A stretch of DNA of 50,436 nucleotides from an uncultured bacterium (GTDB taxonomy: Bacteria > Verrucomicrobiota > Lentisphaeria > Oligosphaerales > Oligosphaeraceae). Shown one piece after another: positions 9,585-16,815 of this stretch; the first letter of the stretch is position 1, and each line of letters starts with the position of its first letter. The translations under genes were made by a program, and so were the position numbers. Where the stretch lies: the NCBI GenBank assembly GCA_900548225.1, contig URJM01000003.1, positions 1-50,436 of the forward strand, written 5' to 3'. The notes under the pieces are model-generated. The model saw only the letters and a program-made list of their open reading frames with translations, ran no database searches and had not been told where the DNA came from.

Positions 9585-10060
9585 GTAGAGAGTAGAGAGT
9601 AGGGAGGAGAAGGTAGTGCGTGGTCACTTTGCAGTGGGCTTCCAAAGTAGAGAGTAGGGAGGAGAATGTAGAGGGGAGTGCGTGGTCACTTTGCAGTGGG
9701 CTTCCAAAGTAGAGAGTAGGGAGGAGAGGGTAGAAGATAGTGCGTGGTCACTTTGCAGTGGGCTTCCGTTGAGCGCGGCGGTTTCGCCGCGCGGTAGAGG
9801 AGAGAGGAATTAACACACAGGCAACGCACGGCGATTCTGCCGTGCGGGCGCGCTCAAGCGCACCAGCCACGCACTACTTTCTACCTTCTTCTCCCTACTC
9901 TCTTGAAAAAGCCATTCGTGGTTCAAAATTGTTTTTCGTGTTTTTCGTGTTTTTCGTGGTTCATCACCTCCTCAATGTACGCACGGCGGAATCGCCGTGC
10001 GGGCGCGCCCGAGCGCGCCAACCACGCACTACTTTCTACCTTCTTTTCTCTCCTCCCTTA
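9585..10060. repeat. Modular intergenic palindromic element 1
   Basis: The left side holds three tandem copies of the arm unit (GTAGAGAGTAGGGAGGAG, then TAGTGCGTGGTCAC and CTTTGCAGTGGGCTTCC). A GC hairpin module, the ACGCACGGC..GCCGTGCG hairpin, an inward right arm, and a reversed CACGAA module (TTCGTGTTTTTCGTG) follow, then a second hairpin pair and the final right arm CCACGCACTACTTTCTACC. It fills the space between the LarA-like gene start and gnd. No open reading frame in it looks real. The remaining 170 bp before the gnd stop codon hold nothing I recognise. Confidence 0.85.
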
Positions 10061-10232
10061 AAAAAAAGTGGCGCGGGGAGGGGAAGAGCCAGGCCGTAAA
10101 GAGGGAGACAGAACATTACGTCGGCTCGATTCCGATGCCAGCTGGAGAATAGACTGGCGCCAGGAGCGGCGTATGGAGGAAAACCGCTCGCTGGATTCCT
10201 CCGCCGCGCCACAAATCAGGCAGGTGGTGTTC

Positions 10233-11690
10233 CTACGCGTTGTAGGTGCCGGAGACGGTCTTGCCGCAGTCCTCGGTCCACTCGGTGTGGAAGAAGACTC
10301 CGCGCGGCTTGTCAACCCGCTCGTAGGTATGGGCGCCAAAGTAGTCGCGCTGGGCCTGCAGGAGATTGGCGGGAAGGCGTGCGGAACGGTAGCCGTCGTA
10401 GTATGCCAGTGCGCTGGAGAATGCCGGCACGGGGACACCCGAAAGCACCGCCTGGGAGACTACCCTGCGCCAGGACGCGGCGCAGGAGGCCACCGCCTTG
10501 CCGAAGAAGTCGTCCACAAGCAGGTTTGCGAGATTCGGGTCCTTGTCAAAGGCGTCGCGGATCTTTTCGAGGAATGTGGCGCGTATGATGCATCCACCGC
10601 GCCAGAGCAGTGCGATTTCGCCGTAGTGCAGATCCCAGTTGTATTCCTTTGCGGCGAGTTTCAGGAGCTGGAAGCCCTGGGCGTACGAGCAGATCTTCGA
10701 TGCGTAGAGAGCCTGGCGCACCGCCTCGATGAACTCCTTCCTGTCGCCGTCATACGCCACCGGGGTGGTGTCGACAATGCGCTTCGATGCCTCCACCCGC
10801 TCCTCCTTGACTGCCGAAAGGCATCTTGAGAAGACTGCCTCCGCAACGGTCGGCGCCGGGGCCCCCAGATCCAGGGCGCTCTGGCTGGTCCACTTGCCGG
10901 TGCCCTTCTGGCCCGCGACATCCAGGATGATTTCGGTGACGGGCCTGCCTGTCTCCGGGTCTTTCTTCGCGAAGATTTCGCTGGTGATTTCGATGAGGTA
11001 GCTGTTGAGTTCCCCGTGGTTCCACTCGTCAAAGACGGCGTGGAGTTCGTCCTCGTCGAGTCCCAGGACATTTTTCAGGAGCCAGTATGCCTCGCAAATC
11101 ATCTGCATGTCACCGTATTCGATGCCATTGTGGACCATCTTGACATAATGTCCCGCGCCATTGTCCCCGACCCACTGGCAGCATGGGAAGCCGCCGACGA
11201 CCTTTGCGGAGATTGCCTGGAAGATTGACTTGACGTATGGCCACGCCTCGGGGTTGCCGCCAGGCATGATCGAGGGTCCCTTCAGGGCTCCCTCCTCGCC
11301 GCCGGATACGCCTGTGCCGATGTAGCGGATGCCCTTTGCGGAAAGCTCCGCGGTCCTGCGGATGGTGTCCTGGAAGAAGCTGTTGCCTCCGTCGATGATG
11401 ATGTCGCCCTCCTCGAGGACTCCGAGCAAATTCCCAATCATCTGGTCAACCGCGCTTCCTGCCTTGATCATCAGCATGACGCGCCGGGGGCGCTCCAGGT
11501 TCGCCGCAAGCTCCTCCAGGGAATGGCAGGGGATGAAGTTCTTGCCCGCGCCGCGGCCGCCGACAAATGCGTCCACCTTCTCCACGCTGCGGTTGAATAC
11601 CGCCACCGTGAATCCGTTGCGCTCCATGTTCAAGGCGAGATTCTCGCCCATGACAGCCAAACCAATCAGACCTATGTCGCCTTTCTTCAT
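10233..11690 (-). CDS. gnd: 6-phosphogluconate dehydrogenase, decarboxylating
   Basis: This 485-residue enzyme oxidises and decarboxylates 6-phosphogluconate to ribulose 5-phosphate with NAD(P)+ in the oxidative pentose phosphate pathway. The N-terminal Rossmann motif GLAVMGENLALNMERNG, the substrate-site GTGVSGGEEGAL and the HYVKMVHNGIEYGDMQ helix carrying the catalytic lysine are intact. The length is normal for the long, two-domain-repeat form. I start at the ATG at 11690, which has a TAGGAG ribosome site; an in-frame upstream ATG adds a 17-residue hydrophobic leader unlike any known Gnd. It stands alone between a repeat element and the prepilin-like genes. Confidence 0.97.
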   Translation of the reverse strand: MKKGDIGLIGLAVMGENLALNMERNGFTVAVFNRSVEKVDAFVGGRGAGKNFIPCHSLEELAANLERPRRVMLMIKAGSAVDQMIGNLLGVLEEGDIIIDGGNSFFQDTIRRTAELSAKGIRYIGTGVSGGEEGALKGPSIMPGGNPEAWPYVKSIFQAISAKVVGGFPCCQWVGDNGAGHYVKMVHNGIEYGDMQMICEAYWLLKNVLGLDEDELHAVFDEWNHGELNSYLIEITSEIFAKKDPETGRPVTEIILDVAGQKGTGKWTSQSALDLGAPAPTVAEAVFSRCLSAVKEERVEASKRIVDTTPVAYDGDRKEFIEAVRQALYASKICSYAQGFQLLKLAAKEYNWDLHYGEIALLWRGGCIIRATFLEKIRDAFDKDPNLANLLVDDFFGKAVASCAASWRRVVSQAVLSGVPVPAFSSALAYYDGYRSARLPANLLQAQRDYFGAHTYERVDKPRGVFFHTEWTEDCGKTVSGTYNA

Positions 11691-11919
11691 GATTTCTTTA
11701 ACTCCTAGGAAAAATACAGAAAAAACACACCAAAAAAACAACGCGGGAAGAAGTGCCCGCGCCTAGACGGAACGCATACGCGTAATGTAATGCTCTTTCA
11801 TCCCCTGTGCAGTGGAACGGGGAGCGGAGAACGGGGAGTTGCGGGCCGGGATTTCCCTGTCCGACCCGTTGCCGCCAACTGGCGCATCACTCGCGCGCGT
11901 GTATGGACATAGAGTGATA

Positions 11920-11960
11920 AAAGGTCGTAACCTGTTGAAATTCAACAAGTTACGACCTTT
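11920..11960 (-). terminator. Intrinsic terminator of the first tandem prepilin-like gene
   Basis: Twenty-base arms (AAAGGTCGTAACCTGTTGAA against its complement) pair with one mismatch across an almost loopless centre, 58 bp after the gene's stop codon. On the minus strand a short T run follows. The stem sequence is shared with the hairpin at 13016-13054, and more loosely with those at 14321 and near 24850. The rest of 11691-12018 holds no gene I can support. Confidence 0.75.
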
Positions 11961-12018
11961 GTTCAGGATGCGTTTGTTCAGGAGGTGCGGACCTTCCTGG
12001 AATTTTCAGCAGGAAATC

Positions 12019-12882
12019 CTACCGCTTGTCTCCGCCCCAGCCTGGCCAGTTGGGATACCAGTAGTAGTCGCACTCGAAGTAGGGCAATGCTGCATCGGGG
12101 TTGTTTCTCTCGACCTTGTCGATGGGGCTGGCCTCCACATGCCCGTCGGTGAAGGACATGTTAAGTGCGCGGGAGTGGCGGAAGTATCCGTTCTTGCAGG
12201 CGTAGACCCAGTTCGGGAATGTGACGATGATGCCCTCGTAGTTATCGGAGAGACCGTGCTTGTAGTTGTTCACGCCGTCCAGGATGTTGACATGGATGGA
12301 TGCGTATTTGATGCCGCTGACGCGCCTCCAGGTGGCCGCCTTGGAGGGGTAGTTGCCGTCGTGGGGGCTTCCCCAGTTGCTCGCCGTCAGTGGCTTGGCG
12401 TGTCCCATTCCTGCGCTGGCCTGGTAGCTGATGTTGCCCAGGAGGCGGTCGCTGGTGGGGCAGGAGGGGCAGAGGGCGACCTTGTGCCAGCTGGACTTGT
12501 CGGGTCCGCCGAAGCCATCACGGATGTCGGACGCGGGATCCTTGTCGGTCCAGTCCCTGGTGGTCATGGGGCATCCGGGAATAATCGGGTTGACCGTGAA
12601 CCAGTAGTACATGTCCCTTGGGAAGTCCGGCTTCATGGCGTCGCCCTTGATATAGGAGTTGCCGGCCGGTTCGTTGGTGCGGTAGGCGATCATCGGCAGA
12701 TAGTCGTCATAGTCGTTGGCATAGAGGAGGTTGCCCAGCTGGAGCTGCTTCAGGTTGTTGGTGCAGCTGATGGCGCGTGCCTTTTCGCGTGCCTTGCTCA
12801 GGGCGGGCAGGAGCATGGAGGCCAGAATCGCGATGATCGCGATCACGACCAGGAGCTCAATAAGGGTGAAGGTCTTCTTCAT
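12019..12882 (-). CDS. Prepilin-like secreted protein with H-x9-DG motif (copy 1)
   Basis: This 287-residue protein opens with a type IV prepilin/type II pseudopilin leader: a short basic MKK, then the TFTLIELLVVIAIIAIL membrane helix whose Glu follows the peptidase cleavage site. The C-terminal half carries the family marker H-x9-DG (His of FRHSR followed nine residues later by TDGH). Such proteins occur in very large numbers in Lentisphaerota, Planctomycetota and Verrucomicrobiota. They are processed by a prepilin peptidase and thought to form pseudopilins or surface proteins; the exact role is unknown. It is a close paralogue of the next gene (13147-14007), with the same N terminus, Cys-containing central segment and C terminus, so the pair arose by tandem duplication. 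Confidence 0.92.
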   Translation of the reverse strand: MKKTFTLIELLVVIAIIAILASMLLPALSKAREKARAISCTNNLKQLQLGNLLYANDYDDYLPMIAYRTNEPAGNSYIKGDAMKPDFPRDMYYWFTVNPIIPGCPMTTRDWTDKDPASDIRDGFGGPDKSSWHKVALCPSCPTSDRLLGNISYQASAGMGHAKPLTASNWGSPHDGNYPSKAATWRRVSGIKYASIHVNILDGVNNYKHGLSDNYEGIIVTFPNWVYACKNGYFRHSRALNMSFTDGHVEASPIDKVERNNPDAALPYFECDYYWYPNWPGWGGDKR

Positions 12883-12951
12883 GATGTTCCTCGCTAGTAC
12901 TTGTCGGGTGGCTTGCAGGGTGGCATCACATGCGTGTGACTAACCGTCTTC

Positions 12952-12979
12952 ATTGTATGAAAAAACAAACAAAAGTCAA
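12952..12979 (-). promoter_or_regulatory. Sigma70-type promoter for prepilin-like copy 1
   Basis: Read on the minus strand there is TTGACT, a 16-base spacer and TACAAT, a good match to a housekeeping promoter. Transcription would start near 12945 and give a leader of about 60 bases ending in GAGGAACATC before the ATG. Just downstream of the -10 box, at about 12926-12939, lies an imperfect 14-base palindrome (TCACATGCGTGTGA) that could be an operator. Confidence 0.6.
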
Positions 12980-13015
12980 GCGGTTGTCTATAGAATTATG
13001 GAGGTGGCACGAAAA

Positions 13016-13054
13016 AATGTCATAACCTGTTGGATTTCAACAGGTTATGACATT
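13016..13054 (-). terminator. Intrinsic terminator of prepilin-like copy 2
   Basis: A perfect 17-bp stem (AATGTCATAACCTGTTG and its complement) with a five-base loop is followed on the minus strand by six T residues. It lies about 92 bp after the stop codon of the gene at 13147-14007 and just upstream of the promoter of copy 1, so the two paralogues are separate transcription units. Confidence 0.85.
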
Positions 13055-13146
13055 TATGCAGAGTGTGTGCGTTCAGGAAGGGCGGGTCGCCGGGGGTATT
13101 GGCCTCGGCGAAGGGCCGTCCTTCCCGGACAATTCAGCAGGAAATC

Positions 13147-14007
13147 CTACCGCTTGTCTCCGCCCCAGCTTGGCCAGTTGGGATACCAGTAGTAGTCGCA
13201 CTCGAAGTAGGGCAGTCCTGCCTCGTGGTTGTTTCTCTCGACCTTGTCGATGGGGCTGGACTCCACATGTCCGTCGGTGAAGGACATGTTAAGTGCGCGG
13301 GAGTGGCGGAAGTATCCGAGCTTGCAGGCGTAGACCCAGTTCGGGATGGTGAGGATGATGCCCTCGTAGTCGCTGGCCAGGCCGTTTCTGGAGACGTTCA
13401 CGCCGTCCAGGAGGTTGACGTGGATGGAGGCGTACTTGATGCTGCTGACTCGCCTCCAGGTGACTTCGCTGGCGGGGTATTTGCCGTTATAGGGGGTTCC
13501 CCATCCGCCCAGTGAGAATGGCTTGCAGTGTCCCATTCCTGGGCTGGCCTGGTAGCTGATGTTGCCCAGGACGCGGTCGCTGGTGGGGCAGGAGGGGCAG
13601 AGGGCGACCTTGTGCCAGCTGGACTTGTCGGCGCCGCCCTTTCCTTCGCGGATGTCGGAAGCGGGGTCCTTGTCTGCCCATTCCTTGGTGGTCATGGGGC
13701 ATCCGGAGATAATCGGGTTGACGGTGTACCAGAAATACATGTCGTATGAGCCGAGTTCCATGGCGTCTCCCATGATGAAGGAGTTGCCGCCTGGTTCGCT
13801 GGTGCGGTAGGAGATCATCGGCAGGTAGTCGTCATAGTCGTTGGCGTAGAGCAGGTTGCCCAGCTGGAGCTGCTTCAGGTTGTTTGTGCAGCTGATGGCG
13901 CGTGCCTTTTCGCGTGCCTTGCTCAGGGCGGGCAGGAGCATGGAGGCCAGAATCGCGATGATCGCGATCACGACCAGAAGTTCAATCAATGTGAAGGTCT
14001 TCTTCAT
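13147..14007 (-). CDS. Prepilin-like secreted protein with H-x9-DG motif (copy 2)
   Basis: This 286-residue protein is the tandem paralogue of the gene at 12019-12882, with the same MKKTFTLIELLVVIAI leader, the ISCTNNLKQLQLGN segment after the helix, two Cys-Pro pairs (VALCPSCPTS) in the middle and the FRHSRALNMSFTDGH H-x9-DG end. The copies differ at scattered positions and slightly in length. I start at the ATG at 14007, since the longer frame upstream has no leader or homology. It should be exported through the prepilin peptidase/type II secretion route. Differences cluster in the exposed loops, which fits diversification of a surface protein, but this is by eye. Confidence 0.92.
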   Translation of the reverse strand: MKKTFTLIELLVVIAIIAILASMLLPALSKAREKARAISCTNNLKQLQLGNLLYANDYDDYLPMISYRTSEPGGNSFIMGDAMELGSYDMYFWYTVNPIISGCPMTTKEWADKDPASDIREGKGGADKSSWHKVALCPSCPTSDRVLGNISYQASPGMGHCKPFSLGGWGTPYNGKYPASEVTWRRVSSIKYASIHVNLLDGVNVSRNGLASDYEGIILTIPNWVYACKLGYFRHSRALNMSFTDGHVESSPIDKVERNNHEAGLPYFECDYYWYPNWPSWGGDKR

Positions 14008-14261
14008 GGCGTTGTTCCTTGTGGTTGGAGGGGATGATGTATTCTTTGGGGTGAAGGGCTGCGCTACAAATCTCAAGAGGCGTCCGCAGTCCCTTGTCAT
14101 GGAAAAACAGAATTCTCGGTGTCCTGATATGGCGCAAAAGCCGCAAGTCACTGAGAAATCAGGGAATTGCGACTGCATGTGCGGAAACGGTTTGCAGTAG
14201 GGGCAGGGAGTTCGATGCCCTGGGGTGTTGCCTTCCGGGAGGGAGCAACCTGCTTGTACGA

Positions 14262-14291
14262 GTATTATCGGAAAAATACGGCGGATTTCAA
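14262..14291 (-). promoter_or_regulatory. Possible promoter for prepilin-like copy 2
   Basis: On the minus strand there is TTGAAA, an 18-base spacer and TAATAC. If used, the leader would be about 250 bases long, unusual for a simple gene, and I recognise no riboswitch in it. The rest of 14008-14320 holds no gene that I can support. Confidence 0.35.
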
Positions 14292-14320
14292 GGCTGTGTG
14301 GCGAAAAGAGTCCAATAATT

Positions 14321-14353
14321 GATGTATCTACTTGCATTTCAAGAAGTTACATC
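14321..14353 (-). terminator. Imperfect hairpin right after the peptidase stop codon
   Basis: The arms GATGTA/TACATC and CTTG/CAAG flank a short loop with internal mismatches. The hairpin begins at the base after the peptidase stop codon. Its right arm (TTCAAGAAGTTACATC) resembles that of the hairpin at 11920 (TTCAACAAGTTACGACC). The T tract is weak, so termination is uncertain. Confidence 0.4.
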
Positions 14354-15280
14354 TTATTGGCATTCCGTGTCCAAGTCCAGGAGTGCCGCCAGGATCGCCT
14401 GTGTCGAGAGGACGAGGCAGTCGATGTCGACGCGGTCGAATGTGTCGCCGGGTAGATGATACTCCTCGTCTGCGTATGGATGCGATCCTTGACAGACGAC
14501 TGCCCGCGGGAATCCGGCCTTGACGAAGCTCCCGTCGTCGTCCCCGACCTCCCTTTCTCCGACATGGCACTCCAGCGGAATGCCGTGCCGTGTGGCGGCT
14601 TCCGCCACGAACCTCGCCAGCGGGCGCCCCTCCGGGGTTGACGACAGCGTCCACATTGTGTGATGTCCCGCCATGATATCCCTGTTGCATCTTCCGCAAA
14701 TGGAATCTACGTTTACGACTGCGTCGACCTGGTCGCCGTTTTCGGCGGCCTCGCGTGCTTCTGTTGCGCTATGCCATGGCCAGTGTTCTTCGTTGCAGAG
14801 TAGGAACCTGAATGTATGCCTCAATTGGCATGTGGCGAGGATTCTCATCAATTCCAGGAGTGCGGCCGTGCCCGTTCCGTTGTCGTGCGCGCCGGGGCCG
14901 TTGATCCAGCTCTGGGAGTCCTTGTGGGCAAGAAGATAGACCACCGATTCGGGTGACCGGCTTCCCCGCAGGACGCCCAGGAGGCTCCGCGCATCATGCC
15001 AGGGATCCTCCGGAAAGGGGTCGAGATACTGGTGCGAGCGCGGGTATGAAGGGTCAAAGCGGCATCGAAAGGGCTTCACCCGGTTCGGTTTCACAAAGAC
15101 CTCCAGCCCCGGAATGGAACGCATCCGGGACTCCAGCCACTCGTCCACCTCGTCAAGGGAGTTCTTTGCATGCCAGGGCGCCGTGTAGTTGACTGCCCTG
15201 AATGTGAATGGATCCACGCAGAGATGGCGCAAATCCCTCCGGAGGTTCGATGCCGAGACTTCGTCAATGCAACGGTTCAT
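14354..15280 (-). CDS. M28-type zinc aminopeptidase
   Basis: This 308-residue protein has the two-zinc peptidase pattern of family M28: LLAHKDS (first His and an Asp), GAHDNGTGTAALLE (bridging Asp), LLCNEEHWPWHS (catalytic Glu pair), an Asp in VVNVDSI, and a last His in EEYHLPGDTFDRVD. Family members remove N-terminal amino acids from peptides. There is no signal peptide, so it is probably cytoplasmic. I start at the ATG at 15280, with a GGGAG ribosome site; the frame stays open upstream but loses homology. The B-box protein gene ends 125 bp upstream on the same strand, so the two may be co-transcribed. Confidence 0.85.
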   Translation of the reverse strand: MNRCIDEVSASNLRRDLRHLCVDPFTFRAVNYTAPWHAKNSLDEVDEWLESRMRSIPGLEVFVKPNRVKPFRCRFDPSYPRSHQYLDPFPEDPWHDARSLLGVLRGSRSPESVVYLLAHKDSQSWINGPGAHDNGTGTAALLELMRILATCQLRHTFRFLLCNEEHWPWHSATEAREAAENGDQVDAVVNVDSICGRCNRDIMAGHHTMWTLSSTPEGRPLARFVAEAATRHGIPLECHVGEREVGDDDGSFVKAGFPRAVVCQGSHPYADEEYHLPGDTFDRVDIDCLVLSTQAILAALLDLDTECQ

Positions 15281-15405
15281 TGGCTCCCTGAAAACTATGC
15301 GAAAAGAACCCCGCCGTAAATAGCGTCCTGAAAGAGGGAGGACGGAGAGTGTAGTTCCCCTTCCCAGGCGTCGACGGGGTTCAAAGAGAAGACAGAAGGC
15401 GGGGA

Positions 15406-15825
15406 CTAAAGGCCGTCCCGCTCGAATTCGTTCATCTTGCGGTTGCGACGCTCGTGGTCCTTCTGGACATTCTCCTGGTTGATCCGCTGAATCTTCGATT
15501 TGCCGCCACGGACATACTCGTTCCAAAGGTTCTTGATGTTGCCACGGTAAATCCAGGCGCCAATGCACAATGCAATGATGACAATCCAACGGATGAACGC
15601 CCTGATGGGCAGCTTCGATTCGGTCCGGCGCTTCCTGTCAACTACGTCCGCAGTCCGGCGGGTGGACTCCTTCGCCATCTTCAGACACGCACGGGAACAG
15701 CACTTGAAGCCATCCTCCTCCACAAGACACTCCTTGCAGACAGGACGACGACAGACACAGCAATGCGCAACGGCAAGCCGATCAGGATGCTTCAAACATA
15801 CGGGTCCATCTAGTTCCTTGTCCAT
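15406..15825 (-). CDS. B-box zinc finger protein with one membrane segment
   Basis: This 139-residue protein has an N-terminal B-box-like zinc finger: CLKHPDRLAVAHCCVCRRPVC and further Cys residues to about residue 47, spaced as in bacterial B-box proteins. A basic stretch, a single membrane helix (IRWIVIIALCIGAWIY, around residues 78-93) and a charged, Arg/Lys-rich tail follow. Bacterial B-box/membrane proteins are common but have no known role; protein contacts near the membrane are the usual guess. It lies 125 bp upstream of the peptidase gene on the same strand. A repeat element begins about 90 bp upstream of its start codon. Confidence 0.75.
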   Translation of the reverse strand: MDKELDGPVCLKHPDRLAVAHCCVCRRPVCKECLVEEDGFKCCSRACLKMAKESTRRTADVVDRKRRTESKLPIRAFIRWIVIIALCIGAWIYRGNIKNLWNEYVRGGKSKIQRINQENVQKDHERRNRKMNEFERDGL

Positions 15826-15913
15826 TCTCTAACCTCCTTGCCTGTGTGATGAACTATCGCGATAACTGCCAGAACGAAAATCTGATAGAAGATAATCCAT
15901 GTTTTGTTTTTTG

Positions 15914-16455
15914 CAGAGAGTAGGGAGGAGAGGGGAGAAAGTAGTGCGTGGTTGGCGCGCTTGGGCGCGCCCGCACGGCGGTTCCGCCGCGCGTCCGTTG
16001 AGGAGGGGATGAACCACGAAATACACGAAATACACGAAAGGGGGAATAATAGAACCACGAATGGACACGAATGGACCACGAATATCTTTTTTATAGGGAA
16101 TAGGGGGAAGAGGGGAGAAGGTAGTGCGTGGACACTTTGCAGTGGGCGTCCAAAGTAGTGAGTAGGGAGGAGAGGGGAGAAAGTAGTGCGTGGACACTTT
16201 GCAGTGGGCTTCCGTTGAGCGCGGCGGAGAACCGCCGCGCGGTTAGGGGACAGAGAAGGATGTTCTATGATTTGCACGGGCTAACCGCCGCGCGGTAGAG
16301 GACAGGGAGGGATTCACACAGGCGACGCACGGCGGAATCGCCGTGCGGGCGCGCCCAAGCGCGCCATCCACGCACTCCCCTCTCCTCCCTCCTTCCTTGA
16401 AAAGCGGTGTGCTTCCGTTGAGCGCGGCGGAGGCATACTGCGGTAGGGGAGAGAG
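15914..16455. repeat. Modular intergenic palindromic element 2
   Basis: The left arm AGAGAGTAGGGAGGAG runs into TAGTGCGTGGTTGGCGCGC, the GGCGCGCTTGGGCGCGCC and ACGGCGG..CCGCCGCG hairpins, a forward CACGAA module (about 16011-16085), two more forward arm units with CACTTTGCAGTGGGC, a second hairpin pair, and the right arm CCATCCACGCACTCCCCTC at about 16366-16395. A further partial hairpin follows to about 16455. It lies between the divergent B-box and RHS genes. Confidence 0.85.
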
Positions 16456-16815
16456 AAAACAACATAAGGATCGCACTGCCGTGCGAACCGGGTGGACGGT
16501 ATTTGTATATTTACGTTAAGACAGAATACGCAGAACCACGAAAGGACACGAAGTAGTTACTTTGAATACCTTCATGTCCGCATTGGAATGATCACGCAGA
16601 TAGAATGCAACGAGGCCGTCAAAAAGCGCCACAATGACCACGCTATGTCAGTTAGGGTATGTAGTTACAAAAAAAAGTAAACCTGACAATGGTTCAAGAC
16701 AAAAAGAGGCACTTTGACTATATTCAGTGTGTGGCGCGTATATTTAGCGGGTAGTTCTTAAGCGAAACCTGGAGCTCTCAAGTGTGATAATACTCACCAA
16801 GCAAGGAGGACTGCT
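16456..16815. promoter_or_regulatory. Upstream region of the RHS gene with a possible promoter
   Basis: This stretch starts with a decayed CACGAA fragment (AACCACGAAAGGACACGAAG, about 16535-16554). The rest is unique and AT-richer than the surrounding genes. TTGACT at 16714-16719 and TATATT at 16739-16744 are separated by 19 bases, slightly long for a sigma70 promoter. The leader ends in AGGAGG six bases before the RHS start codon. No tRNA or other gene was seen. Confidence 0.4.

Noticed and set aside
10068..10829. Plus-strand frame of 253 codons opposite gnd
   Set aside because: It is antisense to a gene with strong motifs and has no domain of its own.
13147..14337. Longer start for prepilin-like copy 2
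   Set aside because: The extra 110 residues upstream would bury the prepilin leader, which must be N-terminal for cleavage.
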